DNA of 64,000 nucleotides from Streptomyces caelestis (lineage in GTDB: Bacteria; Actinomycetota; Actinomycetes; Streptomycetales; Streptomycetaceae), in contig NZ_JACHNE010000001.1 in the NCBI RefSeq assembly GCF_014205255.1, forward strand, positions 7,254,001 to 7,318,000. Direction: 5' to 3'. Of the stretch, positions 17,894-26,149 are shown in pieces (position 1 is the stretch's first letter; the number at the start of each line of letters is the position of its first letter). Both the position numbers and the translations under genes were made by a program. The notes beneath the pieces were generated by a model. The model had not been told where the DNA came from. It made no database searches and saw nothing but the letters and a program-made list of their open reading frames with translations.

Positions 17894-19453
17894 CGGCGCA
17901 CCCCAAGGAGACTGTCGATGTCCTGGATGCCCTGCGACTCCCGCGCCAGCCGCGCGAACCCCATCCACATCCGTGACCGGCTGGTCACCACTGTCCGATG
18001 TCGCGGCCATGGCCAGGATCGATTCCAGCTGCAGATGCGCAACCGGGGCGAGATAGTGCCGCTTGGTCACCTCCACATCCGCATGCCCGAGGAGCGTCTT
18101 GACCAGCCACCACGGATCGCCGAACAGCAGGGCGAAGTCCCGCCGCTCCGCCCGGGTCAGACCGAAGCGCGACTCCATCAGTTGGTTCAACACGATCAGC
18201 ATGTACAGCGCATAGGAATGACGCGCGGCGTGCGGCGTTGCGTACGGACTCCTGCCTCGCACCACCGCCAGCCGGAACCCACGCTCGATCTTCCGCTCTT
18301 CTTCAGAGAGCAGGACTTCCTCGCAGCGCAGGTTCGCGTTCCTGAACACGGCGTTCCATCGGTCCGGGGCCATCGGTAGGCCCTGCTCGGTCAGCCACAA
18401 CCAGGCCGGTTCCGGTCCACGCGGCCCCTCCACGAACAGCCACTGCCTCTCCCGCCACCCCATTCGGCTCAGGTCCTGCCCTCCGGCGACGCCGTTAGCG
18501 TCAACCCACTCGACCTTCGGCCTCAGCCCACGGGTGACCCCTGTGATCAGCCGCATCCTCGACAAGCTTTCGTACGCGCCCCTCTCCTGCGCCCGCTGCA
18601 CGGCCCAGGCTCGCTCGGACTGGACATACACCTCGACCTGGCCGACGGCGTCCACCGACGCGTAGTACGTGCGGGTGTTCTTCGATCTCCTCACCGCGCC
18701 CGCGATCCGGCCATGCAGGTAACGGCCGTGTCTCAGCTGCTGGGTTGGGATTTCGAAGGTCAGTAGCGAACCGCCCTCCTGCCGGCGCAGGCCCGAACTC
18801 AGCAGCAGCTGCACGAAGCTCGTGTTGCGGATCTCTGTGCGCGACTGCCACCCCGGCGCCGACGTTCCTGCCCGGGTGTGACCGCGCAGCCCGACATCGG
18901 ACCACAGGCCCCAGGTCCGTGGCGTCAACCAGGACACCCGCGAACTGACCGAATCCGCGGCGCGGTCTTCTCGCCAGGACACGTCCACCGGCAGCGGATG
19001 GACCTTCCTCCACTTGAACAGCTTCGTGAACGCCGCCGCCTCACGGTTCCACTTCGTCCCGCTGATCCGCCGCGGGTTCTCCGGGGCCCGGCACCGCCAG
19101 TCACGGAAGTCCGTCAAATCCTGCTCGGTTGCCTCCCGCCACGACACCCCGCGAGACGACGAGAACTCCAGAAGTATGCGAATGTCTGTCGCGTAATTCC
19201 GCTTCGATTCCCGCTCCAGGCTGCTGAATACCTTGGACCGCACGAAATCCAGCAGCCCGGTGTCGACCATGCCGTCCGGTCGCACGTACACAGGATCACC
19301 TGGCCTCAGGCCGATCCTGGCCACTGCCTCAGGCAGGTCCCGTACCCCCAGGACCCCTTCATCTGGCAGAGGCCCCCACCGATCGGGATCCGGCACCCGC
19401 ACTACTTGCCACGTACTCAACCCACACCCTCCCTGGCGCTTGAACACGCTCAA
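17813..19453 (-). CDS. TnpA-like tyrosine recombinase of a Tn554-like module
   Basis: About 546 aa from TTG 19453 (GTG 19447 is equally possible; a further open extension to 19591 is not shared by the second copy at 27 kb). N-terminal SAM-like core-binding region (ESKRNYATDIRILLEFSSSR). Catalytic domain with LLLSSGLRRQEGG (Arg), HAARHSYALYML (H-x-x-R) and LLGHADVEVTKRHYL (His, Tyr nucleophile). The read frame ends at 17813, but the natural end is probably TGA 17890-17892 (LARESQGIQDIDSLLG in the next frame), so a 1-nt indel lies near the C-terminus, after the active site. It may be catalytically sound, but its TnpB partner is deleted. Confidence 0.75.
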   Translation of the reverse strand: MSVFKRQGGCGLSTWQVVRVPDPDRWGPLPDEGVLGVRDLPEAVARIGLRPGDPVYVRPDGMVDTGLLDFVRSKVFSSLERESKRNYATDIRILLEFSSSRGVSWREATEQDLTDFRDWRCRAPENPRRISGTKWNREAAAFTKLFKWRKVHPLPVDVSWREDRAADSVSSRVSWLTPRTWGLWSDVGLRGHTRAGTSAPGWQSRTEIRNTSFVQLLLSSGLRRQEGGSLLTFEIPTQQLRHGRYLHGRIAGAVRRSKNTRTYYASVDAVGQVEVYVQSERAWAVQRAQERGAYESLSRMRLITGVTRGLRPKVEWVDANGVAGGQDLSRMGWRERQWLFVEGPRGPEPAWLWLTEQGLPMAPDRWNAVFRNANLRCEEVLLSEEERKIERGFRLAVVRGRSPYATPHAARHSYALYMLIVLNQLMESRFGLTRAERRDFALLFGDPWWLVKTLLGHADVEVTKRHYLAPVAHLQLESILAMAATSDSGDQPVTDVDGVRAAGAGVAGHPGHRQSPWGAPMTGRGRRAALPPADHHSSGSSLRLLP

Positions 19454-19737
19454 GCATCGAAGCGCCGCCTGGAGCCGAGTGAGAGTCGGCTCGCCCAGTG
19501 TCCTGTCCCAGACAACTGTGAGCAGGGCGAAGCTCTGACCTGCGGTGCCCAGGGTTGAATGGGACGGATTTGTGGTCGGCGTCCCGCTCAACCGTGGGCA
19601 GTCCCCTCTAGAGTGCGCATCACCAGCCTCAGCCTCATGCGGCCGTCAGGGCGCGGGTTCTCACCGATCCGGCTGGGAGAAGCTGACCGGGGGTGCGAGG
19701 GCGATCGCGGGCGACGCGCCGCCGAAGTAACCTCGGG

Positions 19738-20150
19738 CACAAAAGGCTCGATCGTTGATGCGGTTGAACCGCAGACCCCACGAACTGCTCGAGCAGCGGC
19801 CGGAGATGCCCGCAGCGGTGATCGCCGAGTGGATAGGCTGGACCCGTGGCATGACGGTGCTCAAGGACCGGGTGCGGGAGCTGCGGCCGGTCTATAGGCC
19901 GGTGGATCCGGCCTCGCGAACCGTCTATGAGCCGGGCGGGACGGGCCAATGTGACCTGTGGTTCCCGCCCGTCGAGATCCCACTCGGCTTCGAGTAGACG
20001 GGCACCGCCGGTGCTGGTGATGGTGGCCGGCTACTCGCGATGGATCCTCGCGCGCGTGCTGCCCCCAGGTCGGCGGCGGACCTGATCGCCGGGCGCGGAC
20101 GGCTTTTTGATCGATCTCGGCGCGTCCGTCGCGCTCGGAGCCGACGTTCA
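19738..20150 (+). pseudogene. IS21-family IstA transposase fragment
   Basis: Pieces in three frames: KGSIVDAVEP, then ELLEQRPEMPAAVIAEW...YEPGGTGQCDLWFPPVEIPLGF, then PPVLVMVAGYSRWILARVLP, then RSAADLIAG. This is the N-terminal half of IstA broken by at least three indels. It ends about 20150 at the stop side of the HAD gene. No IstB or terminal repeats are seen. 19592-19737 shows no gene. Confidence 0.7.
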
Positions 20151-20828
20151 TGGGCCGAGCAGGCGTCCGGTGAGGTCCTGCGGACTTTGCAGTACGAGAT
20201 CCGCCTGTACCGACGGGTTGTATAGATGTCCCCAGCCTGCTGCTGCAGGCACAGCGCCCGCTCGACGGGCCGCCTCGAGGTCCGTGGGCGCGTCACCCAC
20301 ATACACACACCGGCGCGTCGGGACTGAGAGAAGAGAGCAGGCTTTGATGATTCCCTCAGGATGGGGTTTGGGCCGCTCGATCTCGTCACCTCCGACGACC
20401 ACGGAGAAACATTCCCGCAAGCCGACTGCGCCCAGAAGTATGTCAGCGGCCCGTCGGCTGGCACCTGTGAAGACTGCCATGGGCACGGTGCGCCGGAGCC
20501 GGTCAATCGCCGTGCGCACGCCCGCGCAGGGGGCCACTTGTGCGGCGCGCTCGGAGAGGATCTCGTGGTAGAGGGCCACCTCTTCCTCACCACACGGGCG
20601 TCCGAGCATTTGGCTCAGCATGGCGCGTGGCGGCCCGAGGGAGTACAAGGCGACGACTTCCGCGCGACTATGGACAGGTCCTCCCATTGCCCTTACCGCC
20701 GCAATGAAGGCGTCGGGCACCACCGACGAGGAGTCGATCAGCGTGCCGTCCATGTCCCACACGACTGCGGCCGGGCCTGCGGTGTCATGCCATGGTTGTC
20801 GCGCCTGGCCAGCGTCATTCTCGATCAC
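20148..20828 (-). CDS. HAD-superfamily phosphatase (subfamily IA, phosphoglycolate phosphatase-like)
   Basis: 226 aa. Motif I D25-M-D27-GT, motif II T121 (VFTGAS), motif III K154 (RPKPHP), motif IV GDAPTD (D179, D183): all catalytic residues present, with a helical cap at about 35-100. Hydrolyses a small phosphorylated metabolite, possibly a sugar phosphate. Its ATG overlaps the stop of the PP2C-like gene (ATGA), so both are made together under the GntR regulator. Confidence 0.85.
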   Translation of the reverse strand: MIENDAGQARQPWHDTAGPAAVVWDMDGTLIDSSSVVPDAFIAAVRAMGGPVHSRAEVVALYSLGPPRAMLSQMLGRPCGEEEVALYHEILSERAAQVAPCAGVRTAIDRLRRTVPMAVFTGASRRAADILLGAVGLRECFSVVVGGDEIERPKPHPEGIIKACSLLSVPTRRCVYVGDAPTDLEAARRAGAVPAAAGWGHLYNPSVQADLVLQSPQDLTGRLLGP

Positions 20829-21688
20829 GCTCCCCTCCTTCTCACCACGGGACGGCGGGTTCCACGGCCGTCGAGCAGGCAGAAGACAGCAGTCGAGTCG
20901 TCGCTGGCCTTGTAGCGGGGCCAGCGCTCGCCGCTCGGATCGGTCGCCTCCGCCTGCCTGACGCGTGAGATGACTTCGTCAGGTCCTTGGGTCTCCAGTA
21001 GATCCAGCAGCCCCGCCCAGTCGGTGAGCTCGTAGTCCTCGACGAGACAGGACGCCCCGTCGCTGAGGATGGCCGCGCGGGTGACCTCCGATCGCGGCAC
21101 CGATCCCGTTACGGCGTTGTGTGCCGCCGCTGGGTTTGCAGCCGCCACCCAGTAGCCGGTCGGAACGTTCCGGTAGGGGCGCTGTGCCGCGACGAGCCGG
21201 CTGACAGCCTGCTGGTGTTCGCTGGTCCCGATTTGATGCTGGGTGGTCTCCTTGTGCTCCTGCTGGGCGTAGCCGTTCACACGCAGGTCGGAGAGGACCT
21301 TCAGGCCACCGGGCCCGTCGAGAAGGATCACAGAGTCGAAAATGGACAGGTGGTCAACAGTGTGTGTTCCCTCACGCACCATCGCTATGGAACACGACGG
21401 CGTACCGAGGTGCGTTAAGTCGCAGGTGTCGCGGTGCAGGTCGGCGACACGGGTGATGGCCTCGGCCACGCAGTCGATCAGCGGAACCTCCGGTCGGCAC
21501 GTCGCCTCACGCAGCAGTTGAGTGCCCAGCTGACCGACGAACCATGGAGTGCCATGGATGCAGCCGGATCCCAGTTCTGGTGGCGAGGTGAGTCCGTCCA
21601 GGACGAGCGCGACGCGCGGACTGACGGCAAGAAAGTCTTCGTTGGGCTTGTGGGCGGATCCCGCAGCGGAGGCGGATGATACGCGCAT
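20825..21688 (-). CDS. PP2C-like serine/threonine phosphatase
   Basis: 287 aa. Metal-binding acidic residues of the PP2C fold are visible: N-E-D18 (KPNEDFLAV), D31-G (LVLDGLT), D210-G (ILSDGAS), and D263-D264 (SDDSTAVFCLL). Soluble, with no transmembrane or sensor domain. It could act on a protein phosphoserine or on a small phosphate ester. Sits between GntR (31 bp upstream) and the overlapping HAD gene. Confidence 0.75.
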   Translation of the reverse strand: MRVSSASAAGSAHKPNEDFLAVSPRVALVLDGLTSPPELGSGCIHGTPWFVGQLGTQLLREATCRPEVPLIDCVAEAITRVADLHRDTCDLTHLGTPSCSIAMVREGTHTVDHLSIFDSVILLDGPGGLKVLSDLRVNGYAQQEHKETTQHQIGTSEHQQAVSRLVAAQRPYRNVPTGYWVAAANPAAAHNAVTGSVPRSEVTRAAILSDGASCLVEDYELTDWAGLLDLLETQGPDEVISRVRQAEATDPSGERWPRYKASDDSTAVFCLLDGRGTRRPVVRRRGA

Positions 21689-21719
21689 GATGCTTTCCCT
21701 TCTGGTAGGCGTCGTCGGG

Positions 21720-22460
21720 CTATGGCGAGCCTTCGCCGTGCTGGACGTCGAAGGTCACATCGAGCGCGTACCTGTCGCCGATGTACCTGGACTCCGTGAA
21801 TTCGAGCGGGTCTCCGTGCTGGTCGAGGATGAGGCGCTCTTCGACAAGCAGTGCCACTCCTGGGTCGAGCCCTAGCAGCTCGGCCTCCAGTTCGTTCGCG
21901 TTACTTGCGGACAGCGAGGCATGCCCGATGGTGGGCGTACAACCCATCTCCTTCAGCGCCTCGTGGAGCGACTCGCTGGCCAGGTCGCGTTCACAAAGAC
22001 CCGCGACGGTGAGGGGGAAGACAGAGCGTTCGAGGGCGATGGGCACTCCGTCGGCCAATCGCACGCGCGTGACGGCCACGACTTGGGCCCCCGGCTGGAG
22101 CCTGAGCCTGGCCAGCTCGCTATCACGCGCCGCCCGCATCAGGTTGGTGATGACCCTGGAGGAGGGGCGCTTGCCCTGTGCCCGCATCTCCTGACTGAAC
22201 CTCACCAGACTGTCCGCTCGACGATGGGTCGGCGGCATAGCCACGAAGGTCCCTCGTCCGGATTCCCTGTAGACGAGACCGTCCGCGACCAATCTCATGA
22301 CGGCCGCTCGCGCGGTCATGCGACTGACCCCGAACTCCTTCGCGAGCTCGGACTCAGAGGGCAGGGCGTCGTGCGGCTCGAGCTCGGCGATCCGAGCTCG
22401 TAGCTCCTGCTCGATGGTGTAGTAGCGAGGCGCGAAATCCGAGTGGGCTCGTCCAGTCAC
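21720..22460 (-). CDS. GntR regulator, HutC subfamily (UTRA domain)
   Basis: 246 aa. N-terminal winged helix (LPSESELAKEFGVSRMTARAAVMRLVADGLVYRE), then a UTRA effector domain (VITNLMRAARDSELARLRLQPGAQV to LVEERLILDQHGDPLEFTESRYIGDRY). UTRA domains bind small sugars, phosphosugars or amino-acid derivatives. It heads the phosphatase operon and faces the SemiSWEET gene, with similar TATACA motifs in front of both, suggesting it controls both directions. Confidence 0.85.
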   Translation of the reverse strand: MTGRAHSDFAPRYYTIEQELRARIAELEPHDALPSESELAKEFGVSRMTARAAVMRLVADGLVYRESGRGTFVAMPPTHRRADSLVRFSQEMRAQGKRPSSRVITNLMRAARDSELARLRLQPGAQVVAVTRVRLADGVPIALERSVFPLTVAGLCERDLASESLHEALKEMGCTPTIGHASLSASNANELEAELLGLDPGVALLVEERLILDQHGDPLEFTESRYIGDRYALDVTFDVQHGEGSP

Positions 22461-22468
22461 TCGATCAG

Positions 22469-22741
22469 TCTATACAGCTATTTAGGTTCGCGCTAACTAG
22501 ATGTGGCACTCAGTACGAGGCACCCCTGTTTCCCGCCACATGACCGCTTCCCTGCTGCTCAGCGCAGCACGCCTACCCTCACCTCCGGCTCCGCACCAGT
22601 GGGGCAGCGGAGGCCCCGAAGTGCGACACCGCAGTCTCAGCAGCAGACCGGCGCCCCGACCAGCGAGGCTCCCTCCGGGCCGGCCCCGAAGGGAGCCTGC
22701 AGCACAGACACAACCAGCGACCTTGCCGTATATACAACTAT
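22469..22741. promoter_or_regulatory. Two GntR-like boxes and a hairpin in the gntR-SemiSWEET intergenic region
   Basis: GTCTATACAGCTAT at 22469-22482 and GTATATACAACTAT at 22728-22741 match at 12 of 14 positions. The first is 8 bp before the gntR start, the second about 125 bp before the SemiSWEET ATG. Between them AGGCTCCCT (22666) pairs with AGGGAGCCT (ending 22698) in a GC-rich hairpin without a T-tract. The rest of 22461-22866 has no convincing gene. Confidence 0.55.
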
Positions 22742-22866
22742 CCCGCTACCGTACGACTCGCTCGCCCAAAGCGCCGACAGCAGGACGCGCAGCGACGGAA
22801 GGAAGGGGCCCCTCCTTCACGTACTCCGCGACGCGTCGGTGGACTCATAGACAGAGAGAGGACGCC

Positions 22867-23163
22867 ATGATCACCCTCGGACTTGTCGCAGGCGCCCTGA
22901 CCACCTGCTGCTGGCTGCCCCAGCTGTTCAGATCGTGGCGCACACGCTCAACCACAGATCTCTCCTGGCTCTACCTTGCGGTCTTCGGCGCCGGCATCGC
23001 TCTGTGGTTGATGTATGGAGTCCTGAGGCGGGACCTGGCCATCGCAGTGACCAACGCCCTGACCTTGACACTCACACTCGGCGTCGGCGGACTCAAATTC
23101 TGGCTCGACGTACTCAGGCCCCGCTCCCAGTCGCGCCCCGAAGCAGCAGTGAGCATTGAGTGA
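22867..23163 (+). CDS. SemiSWEET-like (PQ-loop) transporter
   Basis: 98 aa from ATG 22867 (GAGAGAGGAC upstream; the open extension to 22501 is discarded because it covers an operator-like box). Three membrane helices; helix 1 carries the PQ motif (CCWLPQLFRSWRTRSTTDLSW), then AVFGAGIALWLMYG and TNALTLTLTLGVGGLKF. SemiSWEETs work as homodimers that passively move sugars across the membrane. Together with the divergent phosphatases it suggests uptake and dephosphorylation of a sugar-like compound. Confidence 0.8.
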   Translation: MITLGLVAGALTTCCWLPQLFRSWRTRSTTDLSWLYLAVFGAGIALWLMYGVLRRDLAIAVTNALTLTLTLGVGGLKFWLDVLRPRSQSRPEAAVSIE

Positions 23164-23360
23164 GGTGACGTAGCTGCACCAGCGGGCGTCAGCCGCGCTC
23201 GGGTCGGGCCGGAGGTCGCGCAGGACCATGTCCGGATGGTGGCCTCGTGCGGGTCGGGGATCGTGGTGCGGTGTCGTCGTCTGCAGTGCCAGCCGACGAG
23301 CCCGGCGGCCCGCATCAGCCGGGCGATGCGCCTACGGCCGCGGGCCGTGCCCTCGCTCAA
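23160..23360 (-). pseudogene. IS3-family transposase OrfB fragment
   Basis: Frame 1 from GTG 23360 reads RGRRRIARLMRAAGLVGWHCRRRHRTT (HTH_21 region of IS3 OrfB). After a shift near 23229 the next frame gives DLRPDPSAADARWCSYVTSL, the start of the rve core. The catalytic domain is absent. It ends against the 3' side of the SemiSWEET gene. Confidence 0.65.
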
Positions 23361-23590
23361 CCGGAGCCAGCAGGCTTGGAGTCGTGGGTCTGGCAGTCTC
23401 CATCGGCGTGCGCCGAGATGTTCTGGATGGTGTGGGCGACGACGCGGAGCCGGTGGAGGAACCAGGGCTTGGCTGTGGTGCGCAGGGGGCTCTCGTCGGG
23501 GAGCCGCCGTGTGAACTCGGCGTGAAAGGCCCAGAAGTCCTCGTCACGGCTGGAGGTTGCCAACTGGCGCCAGTGCAGGGAAATTTCACC
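23357..23590 (-). pseudogene. Unrecognised gene, C-terminal fragment
   Basis: An open minus-strand frame with strongly GC-biased third positions encodes WRQLATSSRDEDFWAFHAEF, KPWFLHRLRVVAHTIQNISA, ending SKPAGSG at TGA 23357. Codon usage says this is real coding sequence. Its 5' side is cut at about 23590 by the beta-lactamase-like fragment on the other strand. Family not recognised. Confidence 0.4.
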
Positions 23591-24313
23591 CGTGCCATGG
23601 CCCACGCGCCGGACTTCCCGCCCGGCGAGGACGAGAACTGGAAGTACTCCAACACCGGCTACGTCGTGCTCGGCACGATCATCCAGAAGGCCACCGGTCG
23701 CCCCGCCCACCAGGAGATCGAAGACCGCGTCCTGCGCCCGTTCGGCCTTGACCAGACCCGGTGGACCGGCACCTCCTCCTCCCTGCCCCGGCCACACGCC
23801 GAGGCCTACCAACTCTTCGGCCCCGGCGACCTGGTGAACGTCACCAAGCAGGTCGCGGTGGACCACGAGACCTCGTTCACCACGACCACGCGGGATGAGA
23901 ACCGCCTCCTCCGCGCGCTGCTCTCGGGCCGCCTGCTGCCGCCGCGGCAACTCGCCGAGATGAAGCAGACCGTCCCCGTGAGCGCGGACGTACAGCAGCT
24001 GTGGCCCGGCGGCCGATACGGGCTCGGCCTGGTAGAGCGTCCCCTGACCTGCGGAGGAACCTACTGGAGCCACGAGGGCGGGGACAGCGGCTACATCACC
24101 CTCAACGGCGTCACCGACGACGGCCGTCGGAGCGCCGTGGTCTCCATGTCCGAGGCACGCGGCGACACCCCGGAGCACATACTGAGCCTCTTCCAACCTC
24201 GGATGGTGAGAGCGGGCGTGGTGGCTGGGCGGAACTCGGTGGACATCGCAGCATGCGTTGACCAGGATGACGGCCGTGTCAGAGCCCAGCGGCATCCACG
24301 TAGCCGACTATGA
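23590..24313 (+). pseudogene. Serine hydrolase (beta-lactamase/D-Ala carboxypeptidase fold), N-terminally truncated
   Basis: The frame carries WKYSNTGYVVLGTIIQ (the Tyr-x-Asn catalytic motif), then LDQTRWTGTSSSLPRPHAEAY and TYWSHEGGDSGY (H-x-G motif). The upstream third with the S-x-x-K nucleophile is missing, so no activity is possible. After about 24215 the C-terminal text is no longer family-like and runs over the start of the GrpB-like gene to 24313. Confidence 0.7.
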
Positions 24314-24821
24314 CCCGAGCTGGCCCCTGCAGGCCGCTATCGCCATCGATGCTCTACGGGCAGCGGCACCTGGGCTGTTCGTAAAGATCGAGCACATCGG
24401 GTCGACCGCTGTCCCAGGACTGGCGGCCAAGCCGGTCATCGACCTGATGGCCGCCGTCCACGATCTCACACACGCTGCACCTCACCAGGCGGCGCTCACC
24501 GGCCTCGGCTTCCACCCACACGACAACGGGATGACTGACCGGCTGCTGTACGTCCGCGCAGATAACGCGGTCCGCAGCCATATCCTGCACGTGGTGACCC
24601 TGGAGAGTTGGCCTACCCGGAACCAGAGGATCTTCCGGGACTACCTGCGCGCCCACCCCGAGGACGCGATCCGATACGCACAGCTCAAGCGGGCAATCGT
24701 CGCTGCTGGTACGGGACCGGGTCAGTATGCACGAGCCAAAACGGCGCTGGTACAGGAACTCACCGACCGTGCTCGCGCACAACTCGGCCTGCCATCGGTA
24801 CCCGTGTGGGAGAAGCAGTGA
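24267..24821 (+). CDS. GrpB family protein (nucleotidyltransferase fold)
   Basis: 184 aa from ATG 24267 (a TTG at 24258 is also in frame). YDPSWPLQAAI near the N-terminus, then VKIEHIGSTAVPGLAAKPVIDLMAAV, the signature GSTAVPGL...K-x-x-ID of the GrpB/UPF0157 fold with acidic residues for metal. C-terminal IFRDYLRAHPEDAIRYAQLK is typical. Biochemical role of the family is unclear (related to CoaE-associated domains). Intact, but flanked by gene fragments. Confidence 0.85.
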   Translation: MTAVSEPSGIHVADYDPSWPLQAAIAIDALRAAAPGLFVKIEHIGSTAVPGLAAKPVIDLMAAVHDLTHAAPHQAALTGLGFHPHDNGMTDRLLYVRADNAVRSHILHVVTLESWPTRNQRIFRDYLRAHPEDAIRYAQLKRAIVAAGTGPGQYARAKTALVQELTDRARAQLGLPSVPVWEKQ

Positions 24822-24939
24822 GTCTTCGCCAATCTGGGCTGCATGCAGGCTGGGTTGACAGGGGCTACGTGCGGGAAGGGGTGAAGCTCCTGGTAGATGG
24901 GTTGTCGACCAAGAGCAACCTGCCCAACCGCAGCCTCAT

Positions 24940-25703
24940 GTGCTTGTCTACCCATCGGGTATCGACCTGTCCAGCTCCACCCTGCGGTTCTTGTCCGACC
25001 TGCTGGTCACGCGACCGCGCGAGCGAGGAACGCGGTGGCGCCGGCTCCCAGCGGGTCGGCAGGCCCTGCTCGTACTGGCCCATCTGCGGTGCGGACACCC
25101 CTACGCCCAGCTCGCCGCCGGTTTTGACGTCGGAACCACTACGGCGTACCGGTACGTGGCCGAAGCCGTCGAGATCCTTGCGGCCCGCGCGCCGGATCTG
25201 GCTGCTGCCGTCCAGACGGCGGGTTGCAAGGCGTTCGTGATCCTCGACGGGACGCTGCTGCCCATCGACCGTATCGCCGCCGACCGGCCGTACTACTCCG
25301 GAAAACACCACCGGCACGGAGTGAACGTGCAGGTGATCGCCGACCCGTTCGGGAACCTGCTGTGGGCATCACCCGCGCTGCCCGGCGCGGTCCACGACAT
25401 CCGGCGGCCCGGACCCACGGCATCATCGACGCCCTCGCCCAAGCCGACATCCCATGCTGGGCCGACAAGGCGTACCAAGGCGCCGGCGGCACCGTCCGGG
25501 TGCCCTACCGGGGTCGATGGGAGAACCTCTCGGCCAGGCAGCAAGCCGTCAATCGGTCCCACGCCAAGATCCGAGCACTCGGAGAACAAGCCATGGCCAC
25601 CCTGAAGACCTGGCGACTCCTACGCAAACTACGTTGCAGCACCACCCGCATCACCGACCTGGTCAAAGCTGTCCTGAGCCTCCACCTCGCACCCTCAGCA
25701 TGA
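24940..25703 (+). pseudogene. IS5-family transposase (DDE_Tnp_4 type), single frameshift
   Basis: The first frame from 24940 reads SSTLRFLSDLLVTRPRERGT, TAYRYVAEAVEILAARAP (HTH), and FVILDGTLLPIDR (first Asp) to GAVHDI. It then shifts near 25410 into HGIIDALAQADIPCWADKAY (second Asp) and ending LVKAVLSLHLAPSA, TGA 25703. One indel separates it from a full transposase. Terminal inverted repeats could not be placed with confidence. Confidence 0.7.
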
Positions 25704-25902
25704 GGTTGGAAAAGCCTCACTGGCCCAGGAGAACGCCGCCAGCACCCTGATCGACAACGCGCTGTGCGCCGGCGGCCGCGGCATCTCGTGAGCCAAGGCG
25801 TCCGGGCGGCCCATGGTGCTCATTTCCTGGGAAGTCGTCGGCGCCTCTGAGACGGTACGACCGTTGGGTAAGCCGGTTGGCGGCGGCGACATCACGGGTC
25901 CG

Positions 25903-26148
25903 TCAGGTTGTCGATCGGGGGAACGGGACGACGTTGTCGGGAGCGGGCGCGCATCTCGTTTGCTCGTTACTCTGTTGAGCGAGGACGGCGCTGGCGAGCG
26001 TGGGCCTGGTTACCTGCTGGCGGAGCTCCTCGATCTCGGCTCGCTGATTGGCGATGGTCTTCTTGAGCTTGGTGACGGTTTCCCGGAGTCGTTTCTCGGA
26101 TTCCGGGACCTGGTGGGCCTCGGTGCGGACGCAGGTGTGCGACCGGCG
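25903..26148 (-). pseudogene. TnpC-like coiled-coil protein, C-terminal remnant joined to TnpA
   Basis: In the frame shifted relative to the upstream recombinase, the text reads SEKRLRETVTKLKKTIANQR and AEIEELRQQV, then ends VVPFPRSTT at TGA 25903. This coiled coil plus tail is what a TnpC/DUF6262 protein has. The join is directly after the TnpA sequence YLAPVAHL, so tnpB and the front of tnpC have been deleted. 25704-25902 shows no clear gene. Confidence 0.55.
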
Positions 26149-26149
26149 C

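Noticed and set aside
24840..25740. Terminal inverted repeats of the frameshifted IS5 element at 24.9-25.7 kb
   Set aside because: Only short matches such as CCTCATG could be found near both ends, too weak to define the element borders.
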